Assembly (NCBI GenBank): GCA_002355455.1
Contig: AP017375.1
Coordinates: forward strand, 310,001-374,000
From: Stanieria sp. NIES-3757
GTDB lineage: Bacteria; Cyanobacteriota; Cyanobacteriia; Cyanobacteriales; Xenococcaceae
Direction: 5' to 3'
DNA length: 64,000 nt
Shown in pieces: positions 10,213 to 19,947 of this stretch. The notes beneath the pieces were generated by a model. It was not told the DNA's origin. It did no database searches and saw nothing but the letters and a program-made list of their open reading frames with translations. Each line of letters opens with the position of its first letter. Position 1 is the stretch's first letter. The translations under genes and the position numbers were made by a program.

Positions 10213-11367
10213 ATGCGTATTTTTATTAGTACTGGAGAAATTTCTGGGGATTTACAAGGGGCGATGTTAATCGATGCTCTCCAACGTCAGGCAAAGGCGC
10301 AAAAGATTCCTTTAGAAATTGCTGCTTTAGGTGGTAGTCGCATGGCAGCAGCAGGGGCTACATTACTTGCAGATACTACCAAAATTAGTTCAATTGGTTT
10401 GTTGGAAGCTGTACCTTTTATTATTCCAACCTTAGAAGTTCAAAAGCGTGCTAAAAAATATTTGCAAGCTAATCCTCCAGATATTTTAGTTTTAATTGAT
10501 TATCCTGGGCCTAATTTAGTAATTGGAAAATATGTCCGCGCTAATCTACCAAACGTCAAAATAATTTATTATATTGCTCCTCAAGATTGGGCAGTGCCAA
10601 TGTTAGGTCATGCCAAACATCTGGAAAAAATTGTAGATCGAATTTTGGCAATTTTTCCTGCGGAAGCTGATTATTTTCAGTCCCAAGGAATAGATGTAAA
10701 ATGGGTTGGTCATCCCTTATTAGACCGTATTAAAACTGCTCCCAATCGTCAACAAGCTCGGAAATTATTAGGTATAAAACCAGAACAATTAATTATTACT
10801 TTACTGCCTGCTTCAAGAAAACAAGAATTAAAATATTTACTGCCCATAATTTTGACAGCAGCACAAGAAATTCAAGCTAAATTACCTGATATTCATTTCT
10901 TAATTCCTGTAGTTTTAACAGATTATGAGCAAGAAATTGCAGCAGCAGTTCAACAATATAATTTATCAGCAACCTTACTAAAAAATCAAACCTTAGAAGC
11001 GATCGCAGCAGCAGATTTAGCTATTACTAAATCAGGTACAGTTAATTTAGAAATTGCTTTACTTAATATTCCTCAAGTAGTGCTGTATCGAATTCATCCT
11101 TTTACTGCGTGGATAGCTCGCAGTTTACTCAAGTTTAAAATTCCTTTGATGTCACCAACTAATTTATTAGTTAATCAAAAAATTGTTCCCGAATTACAAC
11201 AAGAAGAGGCTACTCCCACCGCAATTGTTACTGAAACTTTAAACTTACTTTTAAATCAAGAAAATCTGCTTAAACTACAACAAGATTATCAACAAATGCG
11301 TTCTTTATTAGGAACAGAAGGAGTATGCGATCGCGCTGCTAGTCAGATTTTGGCTTTAGTAAATTAA
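10213..11367 (+). CDS. lpxB: Lipid-A-disaccharide synthase
   Basis: LpxB condenses UDP-diacylglucosamine with lipid X to form the lipid A disaccharide at the inner face of the plasma membrane. It is a GT19 glycosyltransferase. Visible features are the N-terminal STGEISGDLQGA start, PDILVLIDYPGPN near residue 90, the IYYIAPQDWAV segment near 120 and the TKSGTVNLEIAL nucleotide-sugar motif near 275. Length (384) is normal. It ends the bamA-lpxC-fabZ-lpxA-lpxB operon, and its stop lies only two bases from the stop of the convergent mqo gene. Confidence 0.95.
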   Translation: MRIFISTGEISGDLQGAMLIDALQRQAKAQKIPLEIAALGGSRMAAAGATLLADTTKISSIGLLEAVPFIIPTLEVQKRAKKYLQANPPDILVLIDYPGPNLVIGKYVRANLPNVKIIYYIAPQDWAVPMLGHAKHLEKIVDRILAIFPAEADYFQSQGIDVKWVGHPLLDRIKTAPNRQQARKLLGIKPEQLIITLLPASRKQELKYLLPIILTAAQEIQAKLPDIHFLIPVVLTDYEQEIAAAVQQYNLSATLLKNQTLEAIAAADLAITKSGTVNLEIALLNIPQVVLYRIHPFTAWIARSLLKFKIPLMSPTNLLVNQKIVPELQQEEATPTAIVTETLNLLLNQENLLKLQQDYQQMRSLLGTEGVCDRAASQILALVN

Positions 11368-11369
11368 GC

Positions 11370-12719
11370 TTACTTAGCCATAACTTGATTACCTAATAAA
11401 TCTCCCAAGAATTGCTCTTGATTAAAACTATATTCTTCACCCAAAAAACTAATTAATCTTTCCGTATCGTCGTAAGCATTTTGTAAACAAGTAGATGCTC
11501 CAGGAGAAGGAGTAATATTAAAAATAGCGCGATCGCCTGTTAATTTTGCTTCACCCATTTCTAAACTTTGGGTTGTTAAATTAACAATTTGTGGTCGAAT
11601 ACCACCGTATCCTTGGGCAAATTCTAAATCTTTTAATTGAATTGTAGGAATAATTTTTCTGACTTCATTAATAAATAATCTTTTACCAATGACAGGTAAA
11701 TCATAGATAAAATTCAAAACAATATATCTAAAAATAATTGGGTCAGCCAGAATTTTCAAAAAGCTAGTAATTGCCTTAATACTTAATCCTGCGGTTTGAA
11801 AATATTCAAAAATGCTAGCATAATTATGACGTTCTAACATGGGTAGAACTTTTGCCGTAGGGCCAAATCTAGTTCTGCTGCGATCATCCACTTCGGGATC
11901 GCCATGAATAGCTGCGAAAGGCAATTTTTGCAACTGAACTGTATAAACTTTACCATTAAGAACTTCGGGAGCAAAATAAAAACTACCAGCTACACTTAAA
12001 AGTGCATAATCCAAACCATAACCCAAAGATTTAGCAAATAAGAGACTATGCGCCCCTGCCATTACTGCGATCGCTTTAGTAACAATAGTTTTTCCTTCTA
12101 TATTTAAATAATAGTAATCTCCCTGTTTAAGAATTTGAGTTACTTTTTTTCCCATCATCAAATCGATAGTTTTTGTCTTATTATTTAAAGCATTATTTAA
12201 AAAAGATTGAGCTAATTTTTGGAAATCAATTGTATAACCTTCAGGCGTATATAAAGCTAAAATTTGTTCTTGAGTATCTCTGCCTTGTAAAACCTGAGGT
12301 TCAATTTGAGAAATTTCTGTGCAATCAATTAATCTTAGATCGGGAAATAATTTTTTAAACTCTTGATATCTTGCTTGAAGTTTAGCTACTTGTTCTTGAC
12401 CAACAGCTAACACCATTTTGTGATACTTAGTATAAATCTGTTGTTGCGGATCATTAGCTAAAAGATAATATTTAACTAAACTTGCTGCCTGATTAACTTT
12501 TTCTGCTTTAGCTAAAGTGTAATTAGTTTCAATATCGCCAAAATGAAGCGTTTGACTATTACTATTTTTATGAGAATTAACTAAAGCTACTTCTGAGTTT
12601 TTTTCAATTAAAGCAATTTTATTAATATTAGTATATTTGCTCAATGTGTAGAGTAAAGCAGTACCACAAACCCCTGCACCAATAATTGCTACTTCATAAC
12701 TATTTTGTTGATTATTCAT
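11370..12719 (-). CDS. mqo: Malate:quinone oxidoreductase, short type
   Basis: It is a peripheral membrane FAD enzyme that oxidises malate to oxaloacetate and passes electrons to quinone. The dinucleotide-binding motif GAGVCGTAL is at 14-22. The conserved segments NSQTLHFGDIETNYT, KLPFAAIHGDPE, RTRFGPTA and ITPSPGASTCLQNA are all present. Length is 449 residues, closer to the ~450-residue Mqo of Helicobacter and Campylobacter as I remember it than to the ~490-550-residue enterobacterial type. It converges on lpxB with a two-base gap. An alternative reading as another FAD-dependent malate or 2-hydroxyacid oxidase cannot be excluded from sequence alone. Confidence 0.85.
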   Translation of the reverse strand: MNNQQNSYEVAIIGAGVCGTALLYTLSKYTNINKIALIEKNSEVALVNSHKNSNSQTLHFGDIETNYTLAKAEKVNQAASLVKYYLLANDPQQQIYTKYHKMVLAVGQEQVAKLQARYQEFKKLFPDLRLIDCTEISQIEPQVLQGRDTQEQILALYTPEGYTIDFQKLAQSFLNNALNNKTKTIDLMMGKKVTQILKQGDYYYLNIEGKTIVTKAIAVMAGAHSLLFAKSLGYGLDYALLSVAGSFYFAPEVLNGKVYTVQLQKLPFAAIHGDPEVDDRSRTRFGPTAKVLPMLERHNYASIFEYFQTAGLSIKAITSFLKILADPIIFRYIVLNFIYDLPVIGKRLFINEVRKIIPTIQLKDLEFAQGYGGIRPQIVNLTTQSLEMGEAKLTGDRAIFNITPSPGASTCLQNAYDDTERLISFLGEEYSFNQEQFLGDLLGNQVMAK

Positions 12720-12875
12720 TATTATTAATATCTAGCAATATCAAATTTATCAATCTTACTCTTTAATTTTAGCGAGATTCGGTTATTTATCCTCTATCAT
12801 TAGTTATTAAAAGAAGATAATTGAGAATTTCGCTTCAATTCAACTAAAACTCTCAATTATTTAGTAGCTTATAAC

Positions 12876-14243
12876 TTAACTGTGGTTGCTATAGTAATCC
12901 CTTGTTCCTTTGGCATCCAAAGCTTCTCCCAGACGATTTAAACCATGAACGTAAGCAGCCGTACGCAAATCCAACTTTAATTCTTCAGCAAGAGACCAAG
13001 TTTTTTCAGTTTCTGCTTCCATTTTTGTTTGTAATCGTTGGTTAACTTCTTCTAACGTCCAATACCAGCCATTACGATTTTGTACCCATTCAAAATAGCT
13101 AACGGTTACACCACCTGCATTAACCAAAATATCAGGAAAGACATAAATCCCTTTTTGAGCCAAAATTGAGTCTGCTGCCGACGAAATGGGTCCATTAGCT
13201 ACTTCAAAGATAAATTTAGCTTTTACATCTGCTGCATTATCAATCGTAATTTGATTTTCTAAAGCTGCGGGAATCAATACATCAACATCTAAAGCCAGTA
13301 ACTCTTGATTGGTAATTATTTTATGTTCGACAATACTACAAACACTATCTTGACAATAAACTGCTTTAATCCCGCGACGGCTGGTTTTATACTCACGAAC
13401 ACTAGGAATATCTAATCCTTGGGGTGCATAAATTCCCCCTTGAGAATCACTGACTGCTACCACTCGATAACCTGCTTGAGCGAGTAATTCGGCTAAAATC
13501 GAGCCTGCATTGCCAAAACCTTGAACTGCTACAGTAGTTTCTTGGGGAATTTTCTTAAATTTGGGTAAAACTGCTTGAATCACATAATAAGCACCCGTTG
13601 CGGTTGCTGCATCTCTGCCTTGACTACCACCCAAGGTTAAAGGTTTACCCGTGACTACTCCCCGACTAAGTTGACGTTTGATGATGCCGTATTGATCCAT
13701 CATCCACCCCATAATAGTGGCATTAGTATAGACATCAGGTGCGAGAATATCTACATCAGGTCCGATAAAATCTGCGATCGCATCAATATAACCCCTACTC
13801 AATCTTTCTAATTCTGCTTTGGATAATTCTTTGGGATTAACTGTAATTCCTCCCTTCGCACCCCCAAAAGGTAAATCTAGTAAAGCGCATTTAAAAGTCA
13901 TCCAAAAAGCCAGAGATTGCACTTCATCTAAAGTAACATTGGGATGATAACGTACTCCTCCTTTTCCGGGCCCTCTAGTATCATCGTAACGAACACGATA
14001 ACCTGAAAAAATCCGCAGTGAACCATCATCCATCCGAAGTGGAATTGAAACACTCAAACTTGTTTTAGGATATCTCAAGCGCTGAATTGCATCTTCAGAA
14101 ATAGATACATGCTTTAAAGCCTTTTCTAATCTTTGACTGGCATCAGCAAACAAAGATGGATTAGTTTGAGGAATAGTAACTTGTTTTATTTGACTGGGCA
14201 GAGGATAGGCAAGATCTTGATCGGAAACAATAATTTTAGCCAT
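12876..14243 (-). CDS. gdhA: Glu/Leu/Phe/Val-type glutamate dehydrogenase
   Basis: It reversibly aminates 2-oxoglutarate to glutamate with NAD(P)H. I start at MAKIIVSDQD (14243), giving 455 residues; the frame is open to 14360 but the extra 39 residues are unlike the family. The substrate and catalytic region shows GPGKGGVRYHP, KCALLDLPFGGAKGGI and the DVDILAPDVYTN segment; the Rossmann domain has VQGFGNAG, and NAGGVTVSYFEW is near the C-terminus. An acidic residue would be expected at the end of beta-2 of the cofactor domain for NAD use, but that is not decisive here. A GTA-N8-TAC site upstream (14400-14413) suggests nitrogen control. Confidence 0.93.
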   Translation of the reverse strand: MAKIIVSDQDLAYPLPSQIKQVTIPQTNPSLFADASQRLEKALKHVSISEDAIQRLRYPKTSLSVSIPLRMDDGSLRIFSGYRVRYDDTRGPGKGGVRYHPNVTLDEVQSLAFWMTFKCALLDLPFGGAKGGITVNPKELSKAELERLSRGYIDAIADFIGPDVDILAPDVYTNATIMGWMMDQYGIIKRQLSRGVVTGKPLTLGGSQGRDAATATGAYYVIQAVLPKFKKIPQETTVAVQGFGNAGSILAELLAQAGYRVVAVSDSQGGIYAPQGLDIPSVREYKTSRRGIKAVYCQDSVCSIVEHKIITNQELLALDVDVLIPAALENQITIDNAADVKAKFIFEVANGPISSAADSILAQKGIYVFPDILVNAGGVTVSYFEWVQNRNGWYWTLEEVNQRLQTKMEAETEKTWSLAEELKLDLRTAAYVHGLNRLGEALDAKGTRDYYSNHS

Positions 14244-14708
14244 AGCGTCACCACAAATTATGATAGTGAGAGAGGGCAAGAAAACCTCGCCTTCTTTAAT
14301 CACCGTGTTGACCAGCCAAATTGCTTTACTCCCAAACTGTTGCTGAGGAGAGCAAAACAATAATGGTAGGGTGTATTTCTATTGAATCAGATTAAAACAG
14401 TATAAATTGCTACTTTTTAATAATTATTTACTAAATAACCTGAGTTCGGGTTAAGCAGATTGAAGTAAACATACAAAGGAATTAAGGTTGAAAAAATCCA
14501 TTCTATAAAATCTTTGATAACTTGGAAGTCCTGGAAAAGCTGAATGCCAGTATTTCTTAATCTGATTCAAATAAAAATATTTAAAATTTCGGTAATGATT
14601 TTGATCGAAAGCGATTTAGCGCGGTCTTGGAGGTTTCTCTCATGAGCTTAATTCAATTATTCATCCGATCTTGATATGATTAGTTGATTGATTTTCGAGC
14701 CAAAAAAA
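14244..14708. other. Intergenic region between gdhA and guaB3
   Basis: These ~465 bases contain no gene I can support. They hold the candidate NtcA site at 14400-14413 and AT-rich sequence; the right end leads into the guaB3 terminator hairpin. A start for a longer gdhA frame (to 14360) lies here but is not supported by family similarity. Confidence 0.5.
14400..14413 (-). promoter_or_regulatory. Candidate NtcA site upstream of gdhA
   Basis: The sequence fits the palindromic NtcA consensus GTA-N8-TAC exactly and is centred about 163 bp upstream of the chosen gdhA start. On the minus strand a weak -10-like hexamer TAGAAA follows 18 bases after the site, slightly closer than the usual 20-24. 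By chance a few such matches are expected in this much AT-rich intergenic DNA, so the support is mainly the location in front of a nitrogen-assimilation gene. Confidence 0.4.
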
Positions 14709-14742
14709 TGCGTCAGTAAAATTGATTAATTTCACCAACGCA
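14702..14742 (-). terminator. Rho-independent terminator of guaB3
   Basis: On the minus strand a stem (TGCGT...ACGCA arms at 14738-14742 and 14709-14713, with further pairing of AAATT to AATTT inside) is followed at once by a run of seven T residues (14702-14708 as A on the plus strand). It lies 22 bases past the guaB3 stop. Confidence 0.75.
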
Positions 14743-14763
14743 CCTAAATAAATTGCTATTTAG

Positions 14764-15927
14764 TTATTTACCCATACCCAACTGTTGGGCTTTTTGATAA
14801 ACTTTTCCTTCTGTTAACAAAGAAGGAGCAATAACTACTTCAACTTGCTGCATTTCTTTAAGGTTTTTCGCACCGAGCGTACCCATACTGGTTTTAATTG
14901 CACCCAATAAATTATGGGTACCATCATCAAGTTTAGCTGGTCCAACCAAAATTTCTTTGATTGTTCCCGTTGTTCCTACTCTAATCCGAGTACCGCGAGG
15001 TAATACTGGACTAGGAGTAGCCATTCCCCAATGATAATCACTTCCTGGAGATTCAGCAGCACGAGCAATTGGAGAGCCTATCATCACTGCATCAGCACCA
15101 CAAGCCAAACACTTACAAATATCTCCTCCAGTAATGATGCCACCATCCGCGATTACTGGAACATATCTACCTGTTTGTGCATAATAATCATCTCTTGCAG
15201 CAGCACAATCAGCAGTTGCTGTTGCTTGAGGTATACCAACTCCCAAAACACCGCGAGAGGTACAAGCTGCACCAGGTCCAATTCCAACTAAGACCCCAGC
15301 AGCACCCGCCTTCATCAAATTTAAAGCGACATCGTAGGTGACGCAGTTGCCCAAAATTACAGGCATGGGCATTTCTTGACAAAAACCAGCCAAATCTAAA
15401 GGATTGACAGATTCGGGAGAAAGGTGAGCAGTAGAAACTACCGTTGCTTGCACGAACAAGAGATCCGCAGCAGCTTCCGCTACAGCTTCACCATATTTAC
15501 TTGCTCCTAAAGGAGTTAGACTAACTGCTGCAATTCCTCCTTGAGCTTTAATATCCTTAATTCTCTGTTTGATTAATTCTGGTTTAATTGGTTCAGAATA
15601 TAATTCTTGCATTAAACCAACAAACTCATCTTTACCGACAGAGGCAATTCGGTTAAGCACTGGTTCGGGGTCTTCGTAACGAGTTTGGATTCCTTCCAAA
15701 TTCAGCACTCCCATTGACCCTAATTCTGACAGTAAGACAGCCATCCGCACATCAACTACGCCATCCATAGCACTAGCAATGATAGGGATTTCTCGCTTAA
15801 TTCCGCCAATTTCCCAGGTTGTATCTGCCAAACTGGGGTCTAAAGTACGCACTCCCGGTACAAGTGCAATTTCATCAATTCCATAGGCTCTACGAGCCGT
15901 TTTTGAGCGACCAATTGATATATCCAC
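14764..15927 (-). CDS. guaB3: GuaB3 family IMP dehydrogenase-related protein
   Basis: It is a TIM-barrel member of the IMPDH/GMP reductase superfamily, 387 residues long, and lacks the CBS-domain insertion of classical IMP dehydrogenase. The catalytic-cysteine loop reads GIGPGAACTSRGVLGVG with C222. The DGGI...GGDICKCLACGADAVMIGSP phosphate-binding region follows. This actinobacterial/cyanobacterial subfamily is named GuaB3; the main biosynthetic guaB is not in this window. It is monocistronic, with its own terminator, and is preceded by ycf45-like and ldpA genes on the same strand. Confidence 0.93.
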   Translation of the reverse strand: MDISIGRSKTARRAYGIDEIALVPGVRTLDPSLADTTWEIGGIKREIPIIASAMDGVVDVRMAVLLSELGSMGVLNLEGIQTRYEDPEPVLNRIASVGKDEFVGLMQELYSEPIKPELIKQRIKDIKAQGGIAAVSLTPLGASKYGEAVAEAAADLLFVQATVVSTAHLSPESVNPLDLAGFCQEMPMPVILGNCVTYDVALNLMKAGAAGVLVGIGPGAACTSRGVLGVGIPQATATADCAAARDDYYAQTGRYVPVIADGGIITGGDICKCLACGADAVMIGSPIARAAESPGSDYHWGMATPSPVLPRGTRIRVGTTGTIKEILVGPAKLDDGTHNLLGAIKTSMGTLGAKNLKEMQQVEVVIAPSLLTEGKVYQKAQQLGMGK

Positions 15928-16032
15928 GCTTTCCCTTCTGTTCCCAAAGCTATTAGCTTAGGCTATCAAATTTTTTTACCATTTGGAAATGAAAAAATAA
16001 AATCAGATTGTATCATGTGTAACAAAATACTC

Positions 16033-17787
16033 TCAAGCAGGATAAATTCTCAACCGACGATTAGGTTCTTCGCCAAAACTATCTGATTGAAGACGATAAT
16101 GTTCGACTAATTCATGTTGCATTTTGCGGACTTTGGCAGAACGCGGTAATAATTCTACTGGTTGTCCTTTGGGAATGACAATTTGTTCGACAGCTAGTCT
16201 TGCTTCTTCTAGAGCTTCAATTTCATCATCGCTTCCTGCTTGAGAAAAAAGACGTAAATCTGTTGCCTCTGGAAGATTGGGGTCATCAAAATTAAGCAAT
16301 TGTCTTAAGACCCTAGTTATTTGAGGAATGGTATTAGATTTAACTCCGTAAATAGGTATCTGACGATGTTTAACAATTTGGCGTAGTTTAGAATGATGTT
16401 TGATTTGCGATCGCAATGCGACAACTACGTCTGCGTTATCAAGGTCTTTGGTCAACACAATCGGCAGGTTGAGTACGTCAATAACCTGTTCTAATTGAGA
16501 ACGACCAACTCCATAAGGATAGAGATAAACAGGCCAATCTTCTCCATTAGGACCTGGAGTCCGAACTTTGTTGCTGGTTGGTTCTTGAGTTTGCCAAGAT
16601 TGCTCTAGCATTTGTTCAAAGTCTGAATTGACTTTCTGCGGTCTACTGCTCAAGGAACTAACAGGAGTCATTCTACCTGAAGCACGCCATCCTCCAGAAG
16701 GTCGTAAAGGAGTTGCTAAAGAAACTGTTTTAGCTAAATAAGCGTTATTAGATTGAGGCGGTTCTTCATGAATAATGCTGATTTCACCGCTATCATCAAC
16801 TGTTCTAATTTGGGTTGTTGGTTCAATCCCGCGGAGTAAATTGTCAACGGTTTGGGCAACATCTTCATGAACTACCCATCGTTGTCTTTCCAACATTTCC
16901 ACGGCAACCACAAAAGTAGGAGGAGCTTTTCGTTCTAAAACGGTTTTTTGTGAACCTCTGCGTCTGGCTTCGTCATCTCCTAGGGTAACGGCTTGAATAC
17001 CGCCAATTAAATCGGATAAGGTCGGATTTTTGATTAAATTTTCAATGGTATTACCATGAGCCGTACCAACTAATTGTACTCCTCGCTCGGCGATCGTACG
17101 GGCTGCTAAAGCTTCTAGTTCAGTACCAATTTCATCAATGACAATGACTTCAGGCATATGATTTTCTACAGCTTCAATCATGACCTGATGCTGTAATTCT
17201 GGTCGAGCAACCTGCATTCTCCGAGCGCGTCCAATCGCAGGATGAGGAATATCACCATCACCAGCAATTTCATTGGAAGTATCGATAATGACAACTCTTT
17301 TATTGAGGTCATCGGCTAAAACTCTAGCAATTTCTCGTAAAGCAGTAGTTTTACCTACTCCTGGTCTTCCTAACAGCAGGACTGATTGACCAGTTTCAAT
17401 CAATTCCCGGATCATGATAATTGTGCCAAATACAGCCCGACCAATTCGACAGGTCAAGCCGATAATATCTCCTGCTCGATTGCGAATCGCACTAATACGG
17501 TGTAAGGTTCGTTCTATTCCTGCTCGATTATCACTGCTGAAAATACCTACTCGTTCAATACAGTGTTGTAAATCTTCTTTTGTTACTGGTATTTGTCCTA
17601 AATAAGAGGCTTCTGAAGCAAAACGTCCCTCTGGTAATCGACCTAAGTCCATTATTACTTCGATCAAATTATCTTTTTGAGGATGTTCAATTAATTTTAA
17701 ACGAATTGGCTCTGGAAAAATTGATAATAACTCGTCTAAATTATCAGTAATTTGCATTCGGTGAGAAGGTATTTTTTCGTGTGGCAT
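16033..17787 (-). CDS. R3H domain AAA ATPase, Ycf45/SpoIIIAA-like
   Basis: This is a P-loop ATPase related to the chloroplast-encoded Ycf45 and to SpoIIIAA-type secretion ATPases. Walker A, GRPGVGKTT, is at 140-148, and the Walker B-like VIVIDEIGTE is at about 215. A proline/serine-rich linker lies at about 345-400. The C-terminal ~65 residues form an R3H nucleic-acid-binding domain (RKMQH gives the Arg-x3-His signature). The role is unknown; single-stranded nucleic-acid binding is implied by R3H. A second start, MQITDNLDELL at residue 11, is possible. It lies between guaB3 and ldpA on the same strand, with gaps of 100-120 bp on each side. Confidence 0.9.
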   Translation of the reverse strand: MPHEKIPSHRMQITDNLDELLSIFPEPIRLKLIEHPQKDNLIEVIMDLGRLPEGRFASEASYLGQIPVTKEDLQHCIERVGIFSSDNRAGIERTLHRISAIRNRAGDIIGLTCRIGRAVFGTIIMIRELIETGQSVLLLGRPGVGKTTALREIARVLADDLNKRVVIIDTSNEIAGDGDIPHPAIGRARRMQVARPELQHQVMIEAVENHMPEVIVIDEIGTELEALAARTIAERGVQLVGTAHGNTIENLIKNPTLSDLIGGIQAVTLGDDEARRRGSQKTVLERKAPPTFVVAVEMLERQRWVVHEDVAQTVDNLLRGIEPTTQIRTVDDSGEISIIHEEPPQSNNAYLAKTVSLATPLRPSGGWRASGRMTPVSSLSSRPQKVNSDFEQMLEQSWQTQEPTSNKVRTPGPNGEDWPVYLYPYGVGRSQLEQVIDVLNLPIVLTKDLDNADVVVALRSQIKHHSKLRQIVKHRQIPIYGVKSNTIPQITRVLRQLLNFDDPNLPEATDLRLFSQAGSDDEIEALEEARLAVEQIVIPKGQPVELLPRSAKVRKMQHELVEHYRLQSDSFGEEPNRRLRIYPA

Positions 17788-17910
17788 TAAAGATAAATTT
17801 TTTTGATTTAAAACTTATTTTTTATTTTTGCTGAGCTGTATTAATTAATAGCTTAAACTAAACAATCATTTAATCTATCATTAGCTCTATTTTTGGTTAA
17901 CTTGATAGTC

Positions 17911-19068
17911 TTAACAATCATTTTGTTTGACATGAGTTTTGATTTCAGAAACTAAAGAATGGGCTATACTTACTGCTTGCTCAAGTAGTTTTGGGTAGTT
18001 TTCTAATTCCTCAAAGGATAATTTCATTGTTTTTAAGTTAATTAAATCACTATTAAAATTTTGATGGTTAATTATTTCTAATTGTTCTAAGATTGGCGAT
18101 AGTAAAGAGCGAGCATAACTGCCATAGGCAATACCAGCAATCAAGGAGGACTTGGGCAGAGGAAGATTGCTATTGTTATCTTGATTGATTAATCCAGCAG
18201 CCCTCAACTTAGTTACAGTGTAACCGTTTGTTCCGCCTGCGAGTTGAACAAAACCCGGTAAATTTGCTGTTAAAACTTTTTGGGCTAGTTTGATTGTTGC
18301 ATGGGTGGTTCCAATGCCAATGTCACCACTCATAGGACGACCATCAGTTTGCCAAATTAAAGGACAAGGTAAAGGACTAATTAAATTGTAGAGAGCTTGA
18401 AGATAATCAATTAAATCAGGATGATCCGGACAGCTAATTGCTAATACTTTAAGATTACTAATTTGATTCGCGATCGCGCTCCACAGTCTTTGGAAATCAT
18501 CGTAATGTCCTACTTGAGTATGAATTTCAATCGCATCTATTGCTACTTCTGATAACCAATCCGCGATCGCATTAGGTGTGGAAACATAAGCACGAGTAGA
18601 AATTATTTGCGTTGGACAGATTGGTAAACAACGACCACAACCGTAACAGAGGCGATCAATGACTCCTGAAAAACCTGTGGGAGTTTCTGCAAAAGTAATT
18701 GCTTTGGCAGGACATACAATTTCACAGGGACGAGGGCATTCAGCAGGACAATTAGTTGAGTCAAATTCTGCTTTCCGAAAATGAGGATCTTCTCCATCAT
18801 TAAGACTAACCATTAACCAAGGTTTTCCTCGCCAAAAGCAGCCTGGAGAATTATTGGTTTGAGCTAAACTAGCTGCAACTTCAATTCCTTCTCGTGCAGC
18901 AGCAATTACGGCAGGATCCGCAGCAACATCGATACAATCAGCACCAGCTAGACTGTAAGCTAAAGCCAAGCTTCGGATGGCAGGAAGGTGTTGAAAACTA
19001 GCTCCGCAAATTAGTTTGAACCAGTGACCTTCTGTTAAAGAATGTAATGGATAGTATAGATTGCTCAC
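17911..19068 (-). CDS. ldpA: Light-dependent period protein LdpA
   Basis: LdpA is an iron-sulfur protein that, in Synechococcus elongatus, carries redox/light information into the KaiABC circadian clock. Two 4Fe-4S cluster motifs are visible: C107, C111, C115 and C119, then C141, C144, C147 and C151 in CYGCGRCLPICP. The N-terminal barrel-like domain (GADCIDVAADPAVI) and a C-terminal LdpA-type domain complete the usual ~350-390 residue layout. It has no signal peptide and is expected to be cytosolic. Clock genes kaiA, kaiB and kaiC are not in this window. Confidence 0.9.
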   Translation of the reverse strand: MSNLYYPLHSLTEGHWFKLICGASFQHLPAIRSLALAYSLAGADCIDVAADPAVIAAAREGIEVAASLAQTNNSPGCFWRGKPWLMVSLNDGEDPHFRKAEFDSTNCPAECPRPCEIVCPAKAITFAETPTGFSGVIDRLCYGCGRCLPICPTQIISTRAYVSTPNAIADWLSEVAIDAIEIHTQVGHYDDFQRLWSAIANQISNLKVLAISCPDHPDLIDYLQALYNLISPLPCPLIWQTDGRPMSGDIGIGTTHATIKLAQKVLTANLPGFVQLAGGTNGYTVTKLRAAGLINQDNNSNLPLPKSSLIAGIAYGSYARSLLSPILEQLEIINHQNFNSDLINLKTMKLSFEELENYPKLLEQAVSIAHSLVSEIKTHVKQNDC

Positions 19069-19251
19069 TTCTACATCCTAATCTTTTGTTAGTCATTAGT
19101 GTTAGTAATTTTTTTGCTGAAATCGCTCATTGAATAGTCAAGTGATAACTGTTTTGAAGATTATATACTACTTAAATGCTACACGGTACTAACTTTCAGT
19201 CCCCAGTCAAGTGATTTTGTCATAACCGTTGAAAAGCTTATTGTTGATTTT

Positions 19252-19947
19252 TTAATCTTGTTGTTGTTGCCACTTTGTCCAGAGATCGGGACGGCGATCG
19301 CGAGTTCTTTGAATTTGTTGTTCTTTACGCCATTGGGCAATTGCTTGATGATTTCCAGAACGTAAAACGTCAGGAACTTCCCAACCCCGAAAAACTGCTG
19401 GTCTAGTATATTGGGGATAATCTAGTAAATCTGTTTCAAAACTTTCGGCTTTAAGAGAGGCTTCTTTAGCTACTGTGCCTGGCAGCAATCTGATCACGCC
19501 GTTAATAATAGTTAAAGCAGGAATTTCTCCACAAGTAAGCACAAAATCACCCAAAGATATTTCTCTAGTAACTAAATGTTGACACACTCTTTCATCTACC
19601 CCTTCATAATGTCCACAAATTAAGACTAATTGATCGTAATTATTAGCCAATTTTTGTAGTAGGTTTTGATTAAGAGTTTCTCCTTGAGGACTCATAAAAA
19701 TGATTTCTTTTCTCGGTAACATCTCCAAAGATTCAACCGCAGCAAAAATTGGTTCGGGTTTGAGTAACATTCCTACCCCACCACCATAAGGTTCATCATC
19801 AACTTTATGATGTTTATCCGTAGTGAAGTTGCGGGGATTAATTAAATTGATTGTGGCGATTTCTTTAGCTAGAGCTTTGCCAATTAAACCAGAATTAAGC
19901 GGAGAAACAAAAAAATCGGGGAATAAAGTGATAATATCAAACCGCAC
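19252..19947 (-). CDS. trmD: tRNA (guanine-N1-)-methyltransferase
   Basis: TrmD methylates N1 of G37 in tRNAs reading CNN and related codons, guarding the reading frame. It is a SPOUT knot enzyme of normal length (231). The diagnostic segments are DDEPYGGGVGMLLKPEP, LICGHYEGVDERV and SLGDFVLTCGE, and the GNHQAIAQWR region near the C-terminus. In many bacteria trmD sits with rpsP, rimM and rplS; here it stands alone upstream of ldpA. Confidence 0.96.
   Translation of the reverse strand: MRFDIITLFPDFFVSPLNSGLIGKALAKEIATINLINPRNFTTDKHHKVDDEPYGGGVGMLLKPEPIFAAVESLEMLPRKEIIFMSPQGETLNQNLLQKLANNYDQLVLICGHYEGVDERVCQHLVTREISLGDFVLTCGEIPALTIINGVIRLLPGTVAKEASLKAESFETDLLDYPQYTRPAVFRGWEVPDVLRSGNHQAIAQWRKEQQIQRTRDRRPDLWTKWQQQQD

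Noticed and set aside
14244-14360. N-terminal extension of glutamate dehydrogenase
   Set aside because: The 39 extra residues contain no targeting or domain signal, and the family start fits MAKIIVSDQD at 14243.
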